From positions 10,390 through 74,389 of the forward strand of contig CAYNTO010000013.1 of the NCBI GenBank assembly GCA_964400355.1: a stretch of DNA of 64,000 nt. The letters are read 5' to 3'. Shown piece after piece: positions 44,621-54,084 of this stretch. Source of the stretch: JACKAL01 sp964400355 (GTDB lineage: Bacteria; Bdellovibrionota; Bdellovibrionia; Bdellovibrionales; JAGQZY01). A program made the translations under genes and the position numbers. Each line of letters begins with the position of its first letter. Within the stretch, counting starts at the first letter, position 1. The notes beneath the pieces were generated by a model. That model had not been told where the DNA came from and made no database searches. It worked only from the letters and a program-made list of their open reading frames with translations.

Positions 44621-45349
44621 TTATCCGTAGATCGCTAATAGCGAATCCGGTTGAAGACTGGCACCGCCAATCAGAAAGCCGTTCACATTGGGCACAGCCT
44701 CAAGCTCTTTTGAATTTTTGGCGCTCACGCTTCCCCCGTAAAGAATCGGAAGTGCTTCGGAAAACCGCTGTTCCGTCCACAGGCGAATGTGAGCGTGCAC
44801 CACCTGCACGTCTTGAGCCGTTGCCACTTTGCCAGTGCCAATCGCCCACACGGGTTCGTAGGCCAACACAATTGATTTTCCTTTTTCATGCAGCGAAAGC
44901 CCAACCTGGAGCTGCTCACTTATCACATCCAGAGTTTTATTTTCTGCGCGCTGCTGCTCTGTTTCGCCGATGCACAGTACGGGAGTCATGGACAAACCTT
45001 CTAACGCTTGGACCTTTTTCGCAGTCATCTCATTTGTTTCTCCAAACAATGTACGGCGCTCACTGTGGCCAACCAGGCAATGAGTTGCGCCCATTGCCTG
45101 AAGCATGGAGCACGAGACCTCGCCCGTGTAGGCACCCGATGGTTCAAAATGGCAGTTCTGGCCGCCGTAAGCGACAGGTGTGCCTTCGAATTCCTGCTTG
45201 AACATTGTAATGCTGAGGTACGATGGAAAAAATAGAACGTCGCGACCATCGCGCGGCTTAAAAGACGATTTAAAAGTTTTAATAAACTCGAAAGTCTCCT
45301 TTGGAGTTTTGTTCATCTTCCAATTTCCCGCTACGATAAATTTCGCCAT
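44621..45349 (-). CDS. tpiA: Triosephosphate isomerase
   Basis: Glycolytic isomerase of 242 residues. The N-terminal NWKMNK, catalytic histidine in VGHSERR, catalytic glutamate in AYEPVWAIGTG, and phosphate loop YGGSV are present. ATG 45349 overlaps the pgk stop (TGATG) and has GGAG 6 nt upstream. Last of the gap-pgk-tpiA cluster. Confidence 0.97.
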   Translation of the reverse strand: MAKFIVAGNWKMNKTPKETFEFIKTFKSSFKPRDGRDVLFFPSYLSITMFKQEFEGTPVAYGGQNCHFEPSGAYTGEVSCSMLQAMGATHCLVGHSERRTLFGETNEMTAKKVQALEGLSMTPVLCIGETEQQRAENKTLDVISEQLQVGLSLHEKGKSIVLAYEPVWAIGTGKVATAQDVQVVHAHIRLWTEQRFSEALPILYGGSVSAKNSKELEAVPNVNGFLIGGASLQPDSLLAIYG

Positions 45350-46554
45350 CACTGCTCCAACGCCGTAATTCCGGGAAGGTCTTTGCCCTCCATATACTCG
45401 AGGCTGGCACCGCCACCCGTGGAGATGTGCGTGAACTTGGCGGCATAGCCCGACTCCACGGCAGCGGCTGCGGAATCACCACCGCCAATCACGGTAAAAG
45501 CATCGGTCTCAGCAATTGTTTTGGCAATGGCGAACGACCCTTCGTTGAACGGAGGAATTTCGTAAACACCCATAGGGCCATTCCAGAAAATCGTCTTGCA
45601 CTTAGAAAGTTCTTTCTGAAAAAGTTCGCGGGTTTTAGGACCGATGTCCACGGCCATCCAGCCCGGCTCAATGTCCGCCTCCTTGGTGGTTTGCCGTCCT
45701 GCGGGAGCGTCGAGCGATTTCACGATCACGTGATCGACTGGCAATAGAACTTTTTTGTCGCGCGCGTCGAGTCGTTTGAGCAGCTCTTTGGCATAATCCA
45801 CTTTGCCCTCTTCGACGCGGGACGAACCGACCAACGTGCCTTGAGCACGCATAAACGTGTAGGCCATCGCTCCGCCGATAACGAGCAGATCTATTTTGTT
45901 GATCATGTTTTCGATCACGCCAATTTTGTCGCTCACTTTACTTCCACCCAAAACCAATGCAAACGGTACCGGCGCAGAATCGCGAACCTTTTTGAGGACT
46001 TCAATTTCTTTTTCCACCAAGAAACCGGGCGCCTTGATCTTCATAATGCGCGGGAGTGCATCGATGCTGGCATGAGCACGATGGCAAGATCCGTAAGCGT
46101 CGTTGACATACACGTCCACAAACTTCGCCCACTTTTGCGCCAGAGCATTGTCGTTGGTCTCTTCACCCTTTGCGAAACGGAGATTTTCGAGCAAAAGCAC
46201 TTTATCGAATTTGCCTTCCGCTAATAGACCGCGAGGCGCATCCGAATCAGGACCGTCGATAAGCACCACTTCTTTTTTTAATTTTTCGACGAGCGCTGTC
46301 GCCACTGGCTCCAGAGAAAAATTCTTTTTGTCTTCTGCAGTGTTGCCTTTGGGCCGCCCTAAGTGGGAACCAATCATCACGCGGCATCCTTGATCCAACA
46401 GATATTGAATGGTGGGTAGCGCTTCGCGAATGCGGGTATCATCAATAATTTTGCCGTCCTTCATGGGCACGTTGAGATCCAGGCGCAAAAACACTTTTTT
46501 GTCCTTGAGATTCTCCAGTTCCTTGAGCGGCTTGATGACCTTACTAGTTGCCAC
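45349..46554 (-). CDS. pgk: Phosphoglycerate kinase
   Basis: 401 residues, the usual monomeric PGK length. Signatures: FLRLDLNVP, the GSHLGRP loop, VNDAYGSCHRAHAS, LGGSKVSDKI and the C-terminal VIGGGDSAAAA nucleotide loop. The GTG start at 46554 has GGAGG 6 nt upstream and overlaps the end of gap by 11 nt, consistent with coupled translation. Confidence 0.97.
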   Translation of the reverse strand: MATSKVIKPLKELENLKDKKVFLRLDLNVPMKDGKIIDDTRIREALPTIQYLLDQGCRVMIGSHLGRPKGNTAEDKKNFSLEPVATALVEKLKKEVVLIDGPDSDAPRGLLAEGKFDKVLLLENLRFAKGEETNDNALAQKWAKFVDVYVNDAYGSCHRAHASIDALPRIMKIKAPGFLVEKEIEVLKKVRDSAPVPFALVLGGSKVSDKIGVIENMINKIDLLVIGGAMAYTFMRAQGTLVGSSRVEEGKVDYAKELLKRLDARDKKVLLPVDHVIVKSLDAPAGRQTTKEADIEPGWMAVDIGPKTRELFQKELSKCKTIFWNGPMGVYEIPPFNEGSFAIAKTIAETDAFTVIGGGDSAAAAVESGYAAKFTHISTGGGASLEYMEGKDLPGITALEQ

Positions 46555-47560
46555 TGATGGCCTCCACCGAGTTCATGTAAAGCGCCAGATCCACCATACG
46601 GCAGGAAAAACCGTACTCGTTGTCGTACCAGGAGAGAACTTTGATAAAACGTTTATCGAGAGCTACGGTGCTCGGAATGTCGACGATCGAGCTTGCTGGA
46701 TTTCCATTAAAGTCGATGCTCACCAGTTCATTGGTTTCGCACGCGAGTACACCTTTAAGCTCTCCAGCGGCAGCGTCTTGAAACGCTTGGTTCACTTCGT
46801 CAATGGTCACATCTTTGAGCAGCTGTACATTGAGATCTACAAGACTCACGTTTTGCGTGGGAACACGCACGGAGATGCCGTGGATTTTACCTTTAAGAGC
46901 GGGCATCACCTCACCCACCGCTTTTGCCGCGCCGGTTGTCGTTGGAATCATCGACGCCGAGGCCGTGCGCGCACGGCGGTAGTCATTGTGATGGCTATCG
47001 AGAATGCGTTGATCGTTGGTGAAGGCGTGAATGGTGGTGACCAATCCTTTTTCGATCCCAAATGTGTCATTAAGAACTTTTGCGACCGGTGCTAAACAAT
47101 TTGTAGTGCAGGAGGCATTGGACACCACCGTGTGCTTTTTGGGATCATAGGCTTTGTGGTTCACTCCGTAAACGATGGTTTGATCCACTTTCGCGGGTGC
47201 GGATACAATTACTTTTTTTGCGCCCGCACGAATGTGCGCCATGTTCTCTTCGGTATTTTTAAAAGCGCCGGTGCACTCGAACACGACATCAACACCCAGA
47301 TCTTTCCAAGGCAGCTTGCTCGCATCGCGATCGCAAGTGACGAGAATTTTTTTGCCATCGATGATGACGTGTTTTTCATCGGAACTCACACTTTTTGCAA
47401 ACGTACCGTGTGTGCTGTCGTACTTGAGCATGTGAGCGTGATCCACAGGAGTTCCGTTGGAGTTGTTAATGGCGACGATCTCCACTTTGTCGAAAGCCGC
47501 TCTCGTGAGAACTCGTCCGATTCGTCCAAAACCATTGATCGCCACACGCAACTTAGCCAT
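46544..47560 (-). CDS. gap: Glyceraldehyde-3-phosphate dehydrogenase
   Basis: 338 residues. NAD-binding INGFGRIGR, catalytic cysteine in SNASCTTNC, and the C-terminal SWYDNEYGFS are present. The position that is Asp in strictly NAD-dependent enzymes (AINDL in E. coli) reads AINNS here, so cofactor preference may be relaxed. AAGGAG lies 5 nt before the ATG. Promoter-like boxes are at 47593-47621. First gene of gap-pgk-tpiA. Confidence 0.97.
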   Translation of the reverse strand: MAKLRVAINGFGRIGRVLTRAAFDKVEIVAINNSNGTPVDHAHMLKYDSTHGTFAKSVSSDEKHVIIDGKKILVTCDRDASKLPWKDLGVDVVFECTGAFKNTEENMAHIRAGAKKVIVSAPAKVDQTIVYGVNHKAYDPKKHTVVSNASCTTNCLAPVAKVLNDTFGIEKGLVTTIHAFTNDQRILDSHHNDYRRARTASASMIPTTTGAAKAVGEVMPALKGKIHGISVRVPTQNVSLVDLNVQLLKDVTIDEVNQAFQDAAAGELKGVLACETNELVSIDFNGNPASSIVDIPSTVALDKRFIKVLSWYDNEYGFSCRMVDLALYMNSVEAISGN

Positions 47561-47592
47561 TTTAACTCCTTGAAAATAATAACGATTCCACG

Positions 47593-47621
47593 GTTGTAAA
47601 GGACGGCGCCCGAGGTGTCAA
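47593..47621 (-). promoter_or_regulatory. Promoter for gap-pgk-tpiA overlapping a small palindrome
   Basis: TTGACA (47616-47621) and TACAAC (47593-47598) on the minus strand with a 17-nt spacer. The -35 lies within the inverted repeat GAGGTGT-CAA-ACACCTC (47612-47628), a possible operator. Confidence 0.6.
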
Positions 47622-47855
47622 ACACCTCAGGACCAGTATTGAAGACAAATTTTTTTTCGCCTCTGATAAAACTGCGTTTTGAGAGGGCAATTTGAAAATA
47701 TGTGAAGGAGTGTTTTGGTTTTTTACGGTTCGATCAACCAAGCGGCATATATTCGATCCTACAGGCGATTTTCGGGGCCCGTAAATTGCTCTTTAAAAAA
47801 CCAAAGACTGAGTTTTACCCACGCGCCCAATGGTCGCCCCACTCAAGGAGTTCAC

Positions 47856-48101
47856 ATGATCAATTCCACCGCCGTTTTCGCAATAATGCTGGCCAGCATC
47901 ATCATGATTGGAGCCCAGATTCGCCGCCTACAACAACGCGTAAAAGACTTAGAAGGCGATCAGGACAAGATACGTGACTTTGTAGGCATGAACGATGACA
48001 CGATGGACTCCGTGGTTCAGCTGCTCAAAGCAGATCAGTTGGACGAAGCGGTTCAGCTCATTAAGCTCCACCAAAATAAGCGACCGCACCTGATATTCTG
48101 A
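47856..48101 (+). CDS. Small single-pass membrane protein with coiled coil
   Basis: 81 residues. One hydrophobic segment (about 5-22), then a charged coiled-coil stretch (IRRLQQRVKDLEGDQDKI) and a helical tail. AAGGAG lies 5 nt before ATG 47856; the frame extends 47 codons upstream without support. Layout resembles small scaffold or phage-shock-type membrane proteins, but no family was recognised. Confidence 0.6.
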   Translation: MINSTAVFAIMLASIIMIGAQIRRLQQRVKDLEGDQDKIRDFVGMNDDTMDSVVQLLKADQLDEAVQLIKLHQNKRPHLIF

Positions 48102-48140
48102 TCGATCGTGATTAACATCTCTGCAGGCTCAACACTTCCG

Positions 48141-48965
48141 CTACGGAAGTCGCGGTAGCTTTGCAAACATGGCGTCTGCATTGGCATTGGTGGCGCGTGA
48201 GAGTTCTTCGAGCGAAACGTTCTTTAACTGCGCGACCACATCGGCCGTGAACGGCACCAAATGCGGCGAATTTTTATCGCCGCGAAACGGCGTCGGCGCC
48301 AAGTAGGGAGCGTCGGTTTCGACGTGCAGACGATCGAGAGGCACAGCCTTCACCGTTTCCTTAAGATCTTCCGCTTTTTTAAAGGTAACAATCCCGCTAA
48401 TAGAAATATTAAATCCTAAATCCAAAGCCGCCATGGCCAAATTTTTAGTGCCCGTAAAACAGTGGAGCACTCCCTTCACCTTTCCGTGGAATTCTTTAAG
48501 AATAAGCTGGGTGTCTTCCTCCGCATCGCGCGTGTGGATCTCGACTGGAAGTCCTAAATCCTGAGCCATCTTCAGTTGACGGCGAAACACATCGCGCTGA
48601 ACAGACGGCTCCGAATGCGAGTAAAAATAATCCAAACCGATCTCGCCAATGGCGACCACCTCTTTACGGATGGCATTTTTACGAATGAATGCCTCGATCT
48701 CGTCAGTGAATTTTTCGGCCTCGTGCGGGTGTATGCCCAAAGTGCAAACCACATGGGGATAATGCTTTTCAGCCAAGTCGAGAACTGTTTGTAAATCGCC
48801 AGGCTCAGTGCCAATGGTGATGAGGCGGCGCACGTTGGCCTCTTTGCAGAGCTTGAGTGTCTCCTCAGGGGTACGTTCGAGAAAATTGAGATGAGTGTGA
48901 ATATCTGTCCACGGGTGTTTTACCAACTCGGGAGTTTTTAAAATTTCTTGTTCAAACGAAGCCAT
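48141..48965 (-). CDS. tatD: TatD-family metal-dependent deoxyribonuclease
   Basis: 274 residues, TIM-barrel hydrolase. Metal ligands: WTDIHTHLN (HxH), the AIGEIGLDY glutamate, VEIHTRDA histidine, GVLHCFTG and ETDAPYLAP. Members act on 3' DNA ends. ATG 48965 has AAGGAAG upstream; a GTG six codons earlier is less likely. It follows holB on the same strand, a common arrangement with tmk-holB-tatD. Confidence 0.95.
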   Translation of the reverse strand: MASFEQEILKTPELVKHPWTDIHTHLNFLERTPEETLKLCKEANVRRLITIGTEPGDLQTVLDLAEKHYPHVVCTLGIHPHEAEKFTDEIEAFIRKNAIRKEVVAIGEIGLDYFYSHSEPSVQRDVFRRQLKMAQDLGLPVEIHTRDAEEDTQLILKEFHGKVKGVLHCFTGTKNLAMAALDLGFNISISGIVTFKKAEDLKETVKAVPLDRLHVETDAPYLAPTPFRGDKNSPHLVPFTADVVAQLKNVSLEELSRATNANADAMFAKLPRLP

Positions 48966-49067
48966 ATTTACTTCCTTATGCACCGCTGGCGCAATTTATC
49001 GACCACACATTTTCGGCGGCTCATTTTTGAATTCAACCCATCAGTAAACTTCGGCCGGGCCGAAAGC

Positions 49068-49997
49068 CTACACACTCAATGTGATGGCCAAATTCTCGAG
49101 AATCAGGTTTTTATCCACGTTTCCGCTGTAATCACTGCGCGCCGAAAAGAGCGCGTCTATGCCATCTCTAATTTTACGATTTTCTGCGAATTTTCGCACG
49201 AAGTTTTCGATGTCTTTGTTGTAAAAGGGAATGTTCGCATCTTCTTGCACGGCGAGAGCGTCGCGCAGGTAGGTCATCCAGGTGTGAAAAATGTATTCCA
49301 CTTTTTGGCCGTCAGTAAACTCCTTGTGAAGCGCATCGTAGACCTGTTTGTCATTGGGTTTGTGCAAAAAATTAATGGAAACCTGGCGAAGTTTTTGCCA
49401 GTCCTCTTCGACAATTTTTTGCGCCAGGGACACCCTTCCAAAACTCCACAGAACTTGCCATGTGTTGAGCTCCGGCACAATTTTCTGCAGCTCTTCCTGA
49501 TTCAGTCCGGAAAAGCTAATCACCTGACAGCGCGAACGAATAGTAGGAAGCAGCACGGACAAATTGGAAGTGATCAAAATAAAATGCATGCCCTCGGGCG
49601 GCTCTTCAATCGATTTTAAAAGTGCATTGGCAGCCTGGGGAGTGAGCTTTTCGGCCTGGTCGATAATGACGAACCTATGGCGCAATTGGGAGCGCAGGGA
49701 CAGATAATCGAGCACATCGCGGACTTGTTCAATTTTAATGCGCTCACCATCGGGTTCCATCAAATGATACCCCTCGTTCGGCACAACTGTGAAACGCACG
49801 CATTGAGAGCAAACTCCACAGGCGGGAGTGTTTTCGCAGTTGGCCTCTTGTGCGAGTCCCAATGCTATTTTCTTTTTACCCACGCCTTCGGGCCCGGAAA
49901 AAATCGCACTGCCAAACAGTGTTCCGCTGTGCAAGCTATCCAATAAGGAATTGATCTTTTGGTGATGACCGATAACGGCGTCTAATTGCCGAGCCAT
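49068..49997 (-). CDS. holB: DNA polymerase III subunit delta' (HolB)
   Basis: 309 residues, AAA+ clamp-loader subunit. The P-loop is GPEGVGKKK (lysine instead of T/S), as in delta' proteins that do not hydrolyse ATP. A four-cysteine zinc module (CENTPACGVCSQC), the IIDQAEKLTPQAANALLKSIEEPP stretch and the RSRCQ motif are present. The start overlaps the tmk end by 16 nt. Confidence 0.93.
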   Translation of the reverse strand: MARQLDAVIGHHQKINSLLDSLHSGTLFGSAIFSGPEGVGKKKIALGLAQEANCENTPACGVCSQCVRFTVVPNEGYHLMEPDGERIKIEQVRDVLDYLSLRSQLRHRFVIIDQAEKLTPQAANALLKSIEEPPEGMHFILITSNLSVLLPTIRSRCQVISFSGLNQEELQKIVPELNTWQVLWSFGRVSLAQKIVEEDWQKLRQVSINFLHKPNDKQVYDALHKEFTDGQKVEYIFHTWMTYLRDALAVQEDANIPFYNKDIENFVRKFAENRKIRDGIDALFSARSDYSGNVDKNLILENLAITLSV

Positions 49998-50620
49998 CCG
50001 AGCCTTTCAAAATGTTTTGCGGTCTGTGCAAACAGGTCATCGGGTGTTTTCATACCATCGAGTACAAGCCACCCCTTTGGATTCTCTTTCGCTTGTAGCA
50101 AATAACCCTGGCGCACCCGCTCGTGAAAATCGAATGCCTCTTGCTCCATGCGATCGGCTTTGGAACCGTCGGTGGACTGGCGGCGGTTCAGCCGCTTTTG
50201 ACTCTCCTCAACCGTGATATCAATAAACACAACGAGATCGGGCACTAATCCATCGCAGGCATAGTTGTTGAGCCAGTCGATATCGCCGCGGCCGAGATTG
50301 CGCGCCACCGCCTGAAAGGCCACGGTCGAAGAATAAAAGCGATCACTCAATACCCACGTCTGCGACTTTAAAGCGGGCGCAATCACCTCGTCCACAAGCT
50401 GTGCGCGCGCGGCCTCATAGAGTAAAACCTCGGCGCGGGCGCACACTTTTTCCGAAGCATCGAGCAAAATTCCACGCACGCGCTCACTCACCGGAGTCGA
50501 CCCTGGATCCCTCACAAAACAGATTTTGTGGTTCCCGTTTTGAACAAGATGTGCCTGGACTTTAGATATAAGCGTGGATTTTCCAGCGCCGTCCAAACCT
50601 TCAAAAACAATGAACTTCAT
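49982..50620 (-). CDS. tmk: Thymidylate kinase
   Basis: 212 residues; makes dTDP from dTMP. Walker A FEGLDGAGKST, RDPGSTPVSERVR (usually REPGGTP) and DRFYSSTVAFQ are present, with a lid region QKRLNRRQST. ATG 50620 has GAGGGA upstream; the frame continues 42 codons upstream without support. It overlaps holB, forming tmk-holB. Confidence 0.95.
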   Translation of the reverse strand: MKFIVFEGLDGAGKSTLISKVQAHLVQNGNHKICFVRDPGSTPVSERVRGILLDASEKVCARAEVLLYEAARAQLVDEVIAPALKSQTWVLSDRFYSSTVAFQAVARNLGRGDIDWLNNYACDGLVPDLVVFIDITVEESQKRLNRRQSTDGSKADRMEQEAFDFHERVRQGYLLQAKENPKGWLVLDGMKTPDDLFAQTAKHFERLGWLGN

Positions 50621-50707
50621 AGGGGATTCCCTCACCTTGGTCGAGTTGATCCTCAAAATAGCATAAGGGGTTTTATTATCAAAAGAAATCTGCCGATAAA
50701 TACTGTG

Positions 50708-51637
50708 ATGGCCAATCAAACCGTAAAAATTCTTATCGCGGATCACAACGTGACCACGTCAAAGAAATTAGCTACTTATCTTCAGGATAGTGGTTTTTCC
50801 GTAGTGTGTTTGCACGATGGTTTGCACGTGCCACAAAAAATCTTGGAATTTCGCCCCAATTTCATTCTCATCGACATGGTGTTGCCGGCCTTCTCGGGTT
50901 TTGAGTGCCTTACGTTTCTTAAGGCGCAGAACATATTGGAAAGTGCCTGCAAAGTGATCGTGATGTCGCAACACAACGCAAAACAAAATGTGGAAGCGTG
51001 CCTGTCTGCTGGTGCGAGCGATTACGTTGTAAAACCTGTGAACCCGATGGATGTGCTCACGCGGGTGGCTCTTCACTTGCAAGCGCGCAAGAGACTGGCG
51101 CAAGTTGAAGAGATCGCAAACGATGACATTCGCCAGACCAATTACTACTTGCACCTCACTGAACTTCTCATCAAAGCGACAAGTGTAAAGGCCGACGACC
51201 ATCAGGTGAAATTCCAATTGATCCGCATGCTGTCTTTGGCCATCAACGCTGTACGCATTTCGATGATCACGCTGGAGCCCACACCCACTGTGATTGCCTC
51301 CAGTGACAACGAAAAGTTCACCTCGTTTCAACTGCAGATCGAGAAATATCCTGAAGTGGATTACGTACAACGTACGGCAAAACCGCTGTTTATTGAAAGC
51401 CTCAAAGACGACGCCATGCTCGGTTTTATTAAAGACCAAATGAAGTCCGTGCACTTCAATTCGATGATCGTTCTGCCTATTTTTGAGAACCAAAAGCTCA
51501 AGGGCATCTTGTCCTCGCGACTCAAAGAATCCTCCAAGATTGCCGACGCCGAAATCCGCCTGTGCCAGATCGTTGCACAGTTGATCGGTAGCTATTGGTA
51601 CCAAACTTCCCTCCGCAACACCAATAAGGCCGCCTAA
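50708..51637 (+). CDS. Response regulator with C-terminal GAF-like domain
   Basis: 309 residues. The receiver (6-125) has phospho-acceptor D56 in ILIDMVLP and the lysine in YVVKPVNP, but only one acidic residue (D12) in the ADHN pocket. The C-terminal half (about 150-300) has a GAF-like pattern (RMLSLAINAVRISMITL, then FNSMIVLPIFENQKLKGIL). No DNA-binding domain is visible, so output is probably by protein interaction. Divergent from tmk. A hairpin follows at 51647-51668. Confidence 0.8.
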   Translation: MANQTVKILIADHNVTTSKKLATYLQDSGFSVVCLHDGLHVPQKILEFRPNFILIDMVLPAFSGFECLTFLKAQNILESACKVIVMSQHNAKQNVEACLSAGASDYVVKPVNPMDVLTRVALHLQARKRLAQVEEIANDDIRQTNYYLHLTELLIKATSVKADDHQVKFQLIRMLSLAINAVRISMITLEPTPTVIASSDNEKFTSFQLQIEKYPEVDYVQRTAKPLFIESLKDDAMLGFIKDQMKSVHFNSMIVLPIFENQKLKGILSSRLKESSKIADAEIRLCQIVAQLIGSYWYQTSLRNTNKAA

Positions 51638-51646
51638 GGCCCTTTT

Positions 51647-51668
51647 AGACGCTGCGTTACCAGCGTCT
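51647..51668 (+). terminator. Weak terminator after the response regulator
   Basis: AGACGCTG-CGTTAC-CAGCGTCT, a perfect 8-bp stem, but with only a short T-poor tail. Confidence 0.35.
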
Positions 51669-51742
51669 TCACTACTATTTGCCACTACTATTATTTGATT
51701 GCTACACCCACTCCAGCTATATTCACAGTCTTTGGAGGAACC

Positions 51743-52174
51743 ATGATCGTAACTGTGCTCGCCGTTTTACATATTCTTATCTGCGTTTTCTTAATTCTTT
51801 TGATCATGATTCAAGATCCAAAAGGTGGCTCCAACAGCCTCTTTGGCGCTGGCGGCTCCAACACAATTCTCGGCACTTCTGGCGGCGCAGATTTTATGAC
51901 CAAGGTGACACGCTACACGGCGATCATCTTTGTCGGCATTTGTATTGCTCTCACGATTGCCACGCGTCCTTCTGGCAGCGGTGTGTTTTCGAAAAGCGCA
52001 CTGACCACCGAAGCCGCGACTCCCGTAGAACCACTACCGGCTGATGCCTCTGCGCCAAAATCTGTAGAAGCACAAAGCGCCGAAACGGCAGCCAAGACTG
52101 TCGCTCCGGCACCTCCGCCAACGACAACGGCACCAGCAACTTCAGAAGCCCCTCCTAAAACAGAAAATAAGTAG
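51743..52174 (+). CDS. secG: Preprotein translocase subunit SecG with long Ala/Pro tail
   Basis: 143 residues. The SecG core (1-75) has two membrane helices flanking MIQDPKGGSNSLFGAGGSN, the family hallmark. The extra C-terminal 65 residues are rich in Ala, Pro, Thr and Glu, unlike the short tail of many SecG proteins. GGAGGAACC precedes ATG 51743. It is followed 2 nt later by the next gene. Confidence 0.93.
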   Translation: MIVTVLAVLHILICVFLILLIMIQDPKGGSNSLFGAGGSNTILGTSGGADFMTKVTRYTAIIFVGICIALTIATRPSGSGVFSKSALTTEAATPVEPLPADASAPKSVEAQSAETAAKTVAPAPPPTTTAPATSEAPPKTENK

Positions 52175-52176
52175 TC

Positions 52177-53001
52177 GTGTCGAAAAAAACAGGAATCGTC
52201 TTTTTGATCCTTATTCTGGTGGCGAGCACCCTGTTTTTTCTGCCGAGCTCGATTTTTGATTCCGTATTTAGTGGCGGCCCCGCACAAAGCCAAGGCGGAG
52301 TTCAAGCCGTTCAAGATGTCTATGGACGGGCCGAAAAGAAAAACGAAAAATCATCGCAACTCGTAGCCGTATCTACCTCTTCGGATGTGGCCTCTGGTGA
52401 TACGTTTTATACACATTCCGACAGCAAGGTGCTTTTTGCGTTTAATACTTCGTTTTGGCTCATGCCTCACTCAAAGATGGAGTTCGTAAAACAAAATGGC
52501 TCGTGGACGGCGAATCTTGTTTACGGTGATATCAAAAAAGTTTCCGAATCTGTGAATGACACAACTCGCCCCACTGTGGACATTGTGTTTTCCTCGCAAA
52601 CCATCGAGACCGACACGTTTTCATCGTATGAGTTTGACCCCATCGAAATCGACGTGAAAACTGGGGAGTTTAAAGACTTCTCTCCCGATGGCGCTATTCC
52701 GCAAAACATACTGGAAAAACAAATCTATCAGACGCTCGGCTTAAGTAAAAAATATTTCGAAGGGTGTCTGATTCGTTACTATAAAAAAGCCAATGGCAAT
52801 TTTGGAAACAGCGAAACGGTTTTCGAATTGACCATCGACATCACCGGGAACATCTCGAGCACGCGCATCGTGCGCTCCGATATTGCCGATGAGGATTACA
52901 AAAAATGCCTGCGCACTGTTCTTGAGCGCGTGCGCTTTCGCAATCTGCCCCTCAAAGAGCCGATGATCGCGCTCTTCCCGCTCTCCATCGAGATGCCTTA
53001 A
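52177..53001 (+). CDS. Membrane protein with FecR-like and AgmX/TonB-C-like domains
   Basis: 274 residues. GTG start 2 nt after secG, so co-translated. An N-terminal membrane helix (about 7-25) is followed by a FecR-like β-region (VASGDTFYTHSDSKVLF...WLMPHSKMEF...ANLVYGDIKKVSE). The C-terminal 75 residues resemble the AgmX/PglI C-terminal domain (FEGCLIRYYKK...ITGNISSTRIVRSDI...YKKCLRTVLERVRF), known from myxobacterial motility and secretion proteins. Likely periplasmic; role unknown. Confidence 0.72.
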   Translation: MSKKTGIVFLILILVASTLFFLPSSIFDSVFSGGPAQSQGGVQAVQDVYGRAEKKNEKSSQLVAVSTSSDVASGDTFYTHSDSKVLFAFNTSFWLMPHSKMEFVKQNGSWTANLVYGDIKKVSESVNDTTRPTVDIVFSSQTIETDTFSSYEFDPIEIDVKTGEFKDFSPDGAIPQNILEKQIYQTLGLSKKYFEGCLIRYYKKANGNFGNSETVFELTIDITGNISSTRIVRSDIADEDYKKCLRTVLERVRFRNLPLKEPMIALFPLSIEMP

Positions 53002-53007
53002 TGCGCT

Positions 53008-54084
53008 TTATCTGTAGTCGTGAAGGTAGTCGATCCGCTCAGGCACCCAAGGCTCGTGTATACCCGACACCTCAAAGTTGCCGTCGCCATTGTCGGTGAT
53101 GAGCTTCACAGGAGCAATGGAGGGCGTGTAGTCGGAATGGAGTAACCCTGCACTCACCAAAGTGGGTTTGAGTGTCAGATAGGTCTGTTCGCCGATAATC
53201 TGCCGGCGAATGAGTTCGTCGAGTGAGCGCTGAAGCTCATCGACCGAGTACGAATAGTTGATCAACAGATCTTTTCCCACCTGAAGCACGTGTTCTAAAC
53301 CCAAGCGATTGTCCTGGTACAGATCGAGCGCGATCTGTAAGGCATTGTAAGATGGAATCATACGCCGCCCGAATTTGAGGTAGTACTCCGGGTCCGTGTC
53401 TACTGCTAAATTGATATAAATTTTCTCGACCGGGTCTGCCACAGGAATTTGCGCGAGAGCACTATCAATGCGCACCAACTGCTCGTGAGTCACCTGGAAA
53501 TTCTTAAGTACCCGTTCGCTCTCATCACCCGCTAGGCGGCGTGAGGCAAGATCAGAATAAAGAGAGTAAATAATGGCGTCCGTTTCGCTATCATCACCCC
53601 ACAACACCTGGGTGACATCGGCCTTTAGAAGCGTGCGCATATAGAGGAGTGCGCTCACTTTGTAGCCCACGTGTTGGCTCAGTTTCCAGAAACGCCCCGG
53701 CCAAAGATTTTTTAAGTTGTCTTTAAAGAAAATGCCTTGCGGGAGAATGTTGTCGCTTTCAAGCTTTTCGCGGATCTTTTTTTCCATCTGCGGAGGAGAG
53801 GCGGTAATAAAAAAAATGGGAAATGGCCCCTCACCTCTTTTTTGCTTCCACGACTGCTTGAGCGCTCCCACGAGCGTGCCTGTACCGGGAACATTGTTGC
53901 GATGAAAATTGTCGGTGAATGAGACTCGGAAAATATCTTTGAGCGACTGCCAGTGCGTGTCCAGATAGGTTTTATCTAAATCCCAAACATATACTTCCTC
54001 AAACGAGGAAAATTCAGTGATGGGCGCATAACTAAAAAAGATGGCGTCCCCGATAATTTGCACTTGGCGTCGATTCTTACTCAC
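53008..54084 (-). CDS. HAD-like phosphatase (APP1/DUF2183-type)
   Basis: About 358 residues. The HAD motif I is VYVWDLDKTYLDT (DxDxT). Later motifs include FFITASPP (motif II) and VLWGDDSETD (motif IV). The fold resembles the phosphatidate phosphatase APP1 catalytic domain. The start is uncertain: GTG 54084 (VSKNRRQ) was preferred, while GTG 54120 would overlap the divergent gene even more. No signal peptide was seen. The substrate is unknown. Confidence 0.75.
   Translation of the reverse strand: MSKNRRQVQIIGDAIFFSYAPITEFSSFEEVYVWDLDKTYLDTHWQSLKDIFRVSFTDNFHRNNVPGTGTLVGALKQSWKQKRGEGPFPIFFITASPPQMEKKIREKLESDNILPQGIFFKDNLKNLWPGRFWKLSQHVGYKVSALLYMRTLLKADVTQVLWGDDSETDAIIYSLYSDLASRRLAGDESERVLKNFQVTHEQLVRIDSALAQIPVADPVEKIYINLAVDTDPEYYLKFGRRMIPSYNALQIALDLYQDNRLGLEHVLQVGKDLLINYSYSVDELQRSLDELIRRQIIGEQTYLTLKPTLVSAGLLHSDYTPSIAPVKLITDNGDGNFEVSGIHEPWVPERIDYLHDYR

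Noticed and set aside
47660..47686. Hairpin CCTCT-GAT-AAAAC / GTTTT-G-AGAGG upstream of gap
   Set aside because: Asymmetric bulge and no upstream gene to terminate. It may be incidental in an A+T-rich promoter region.
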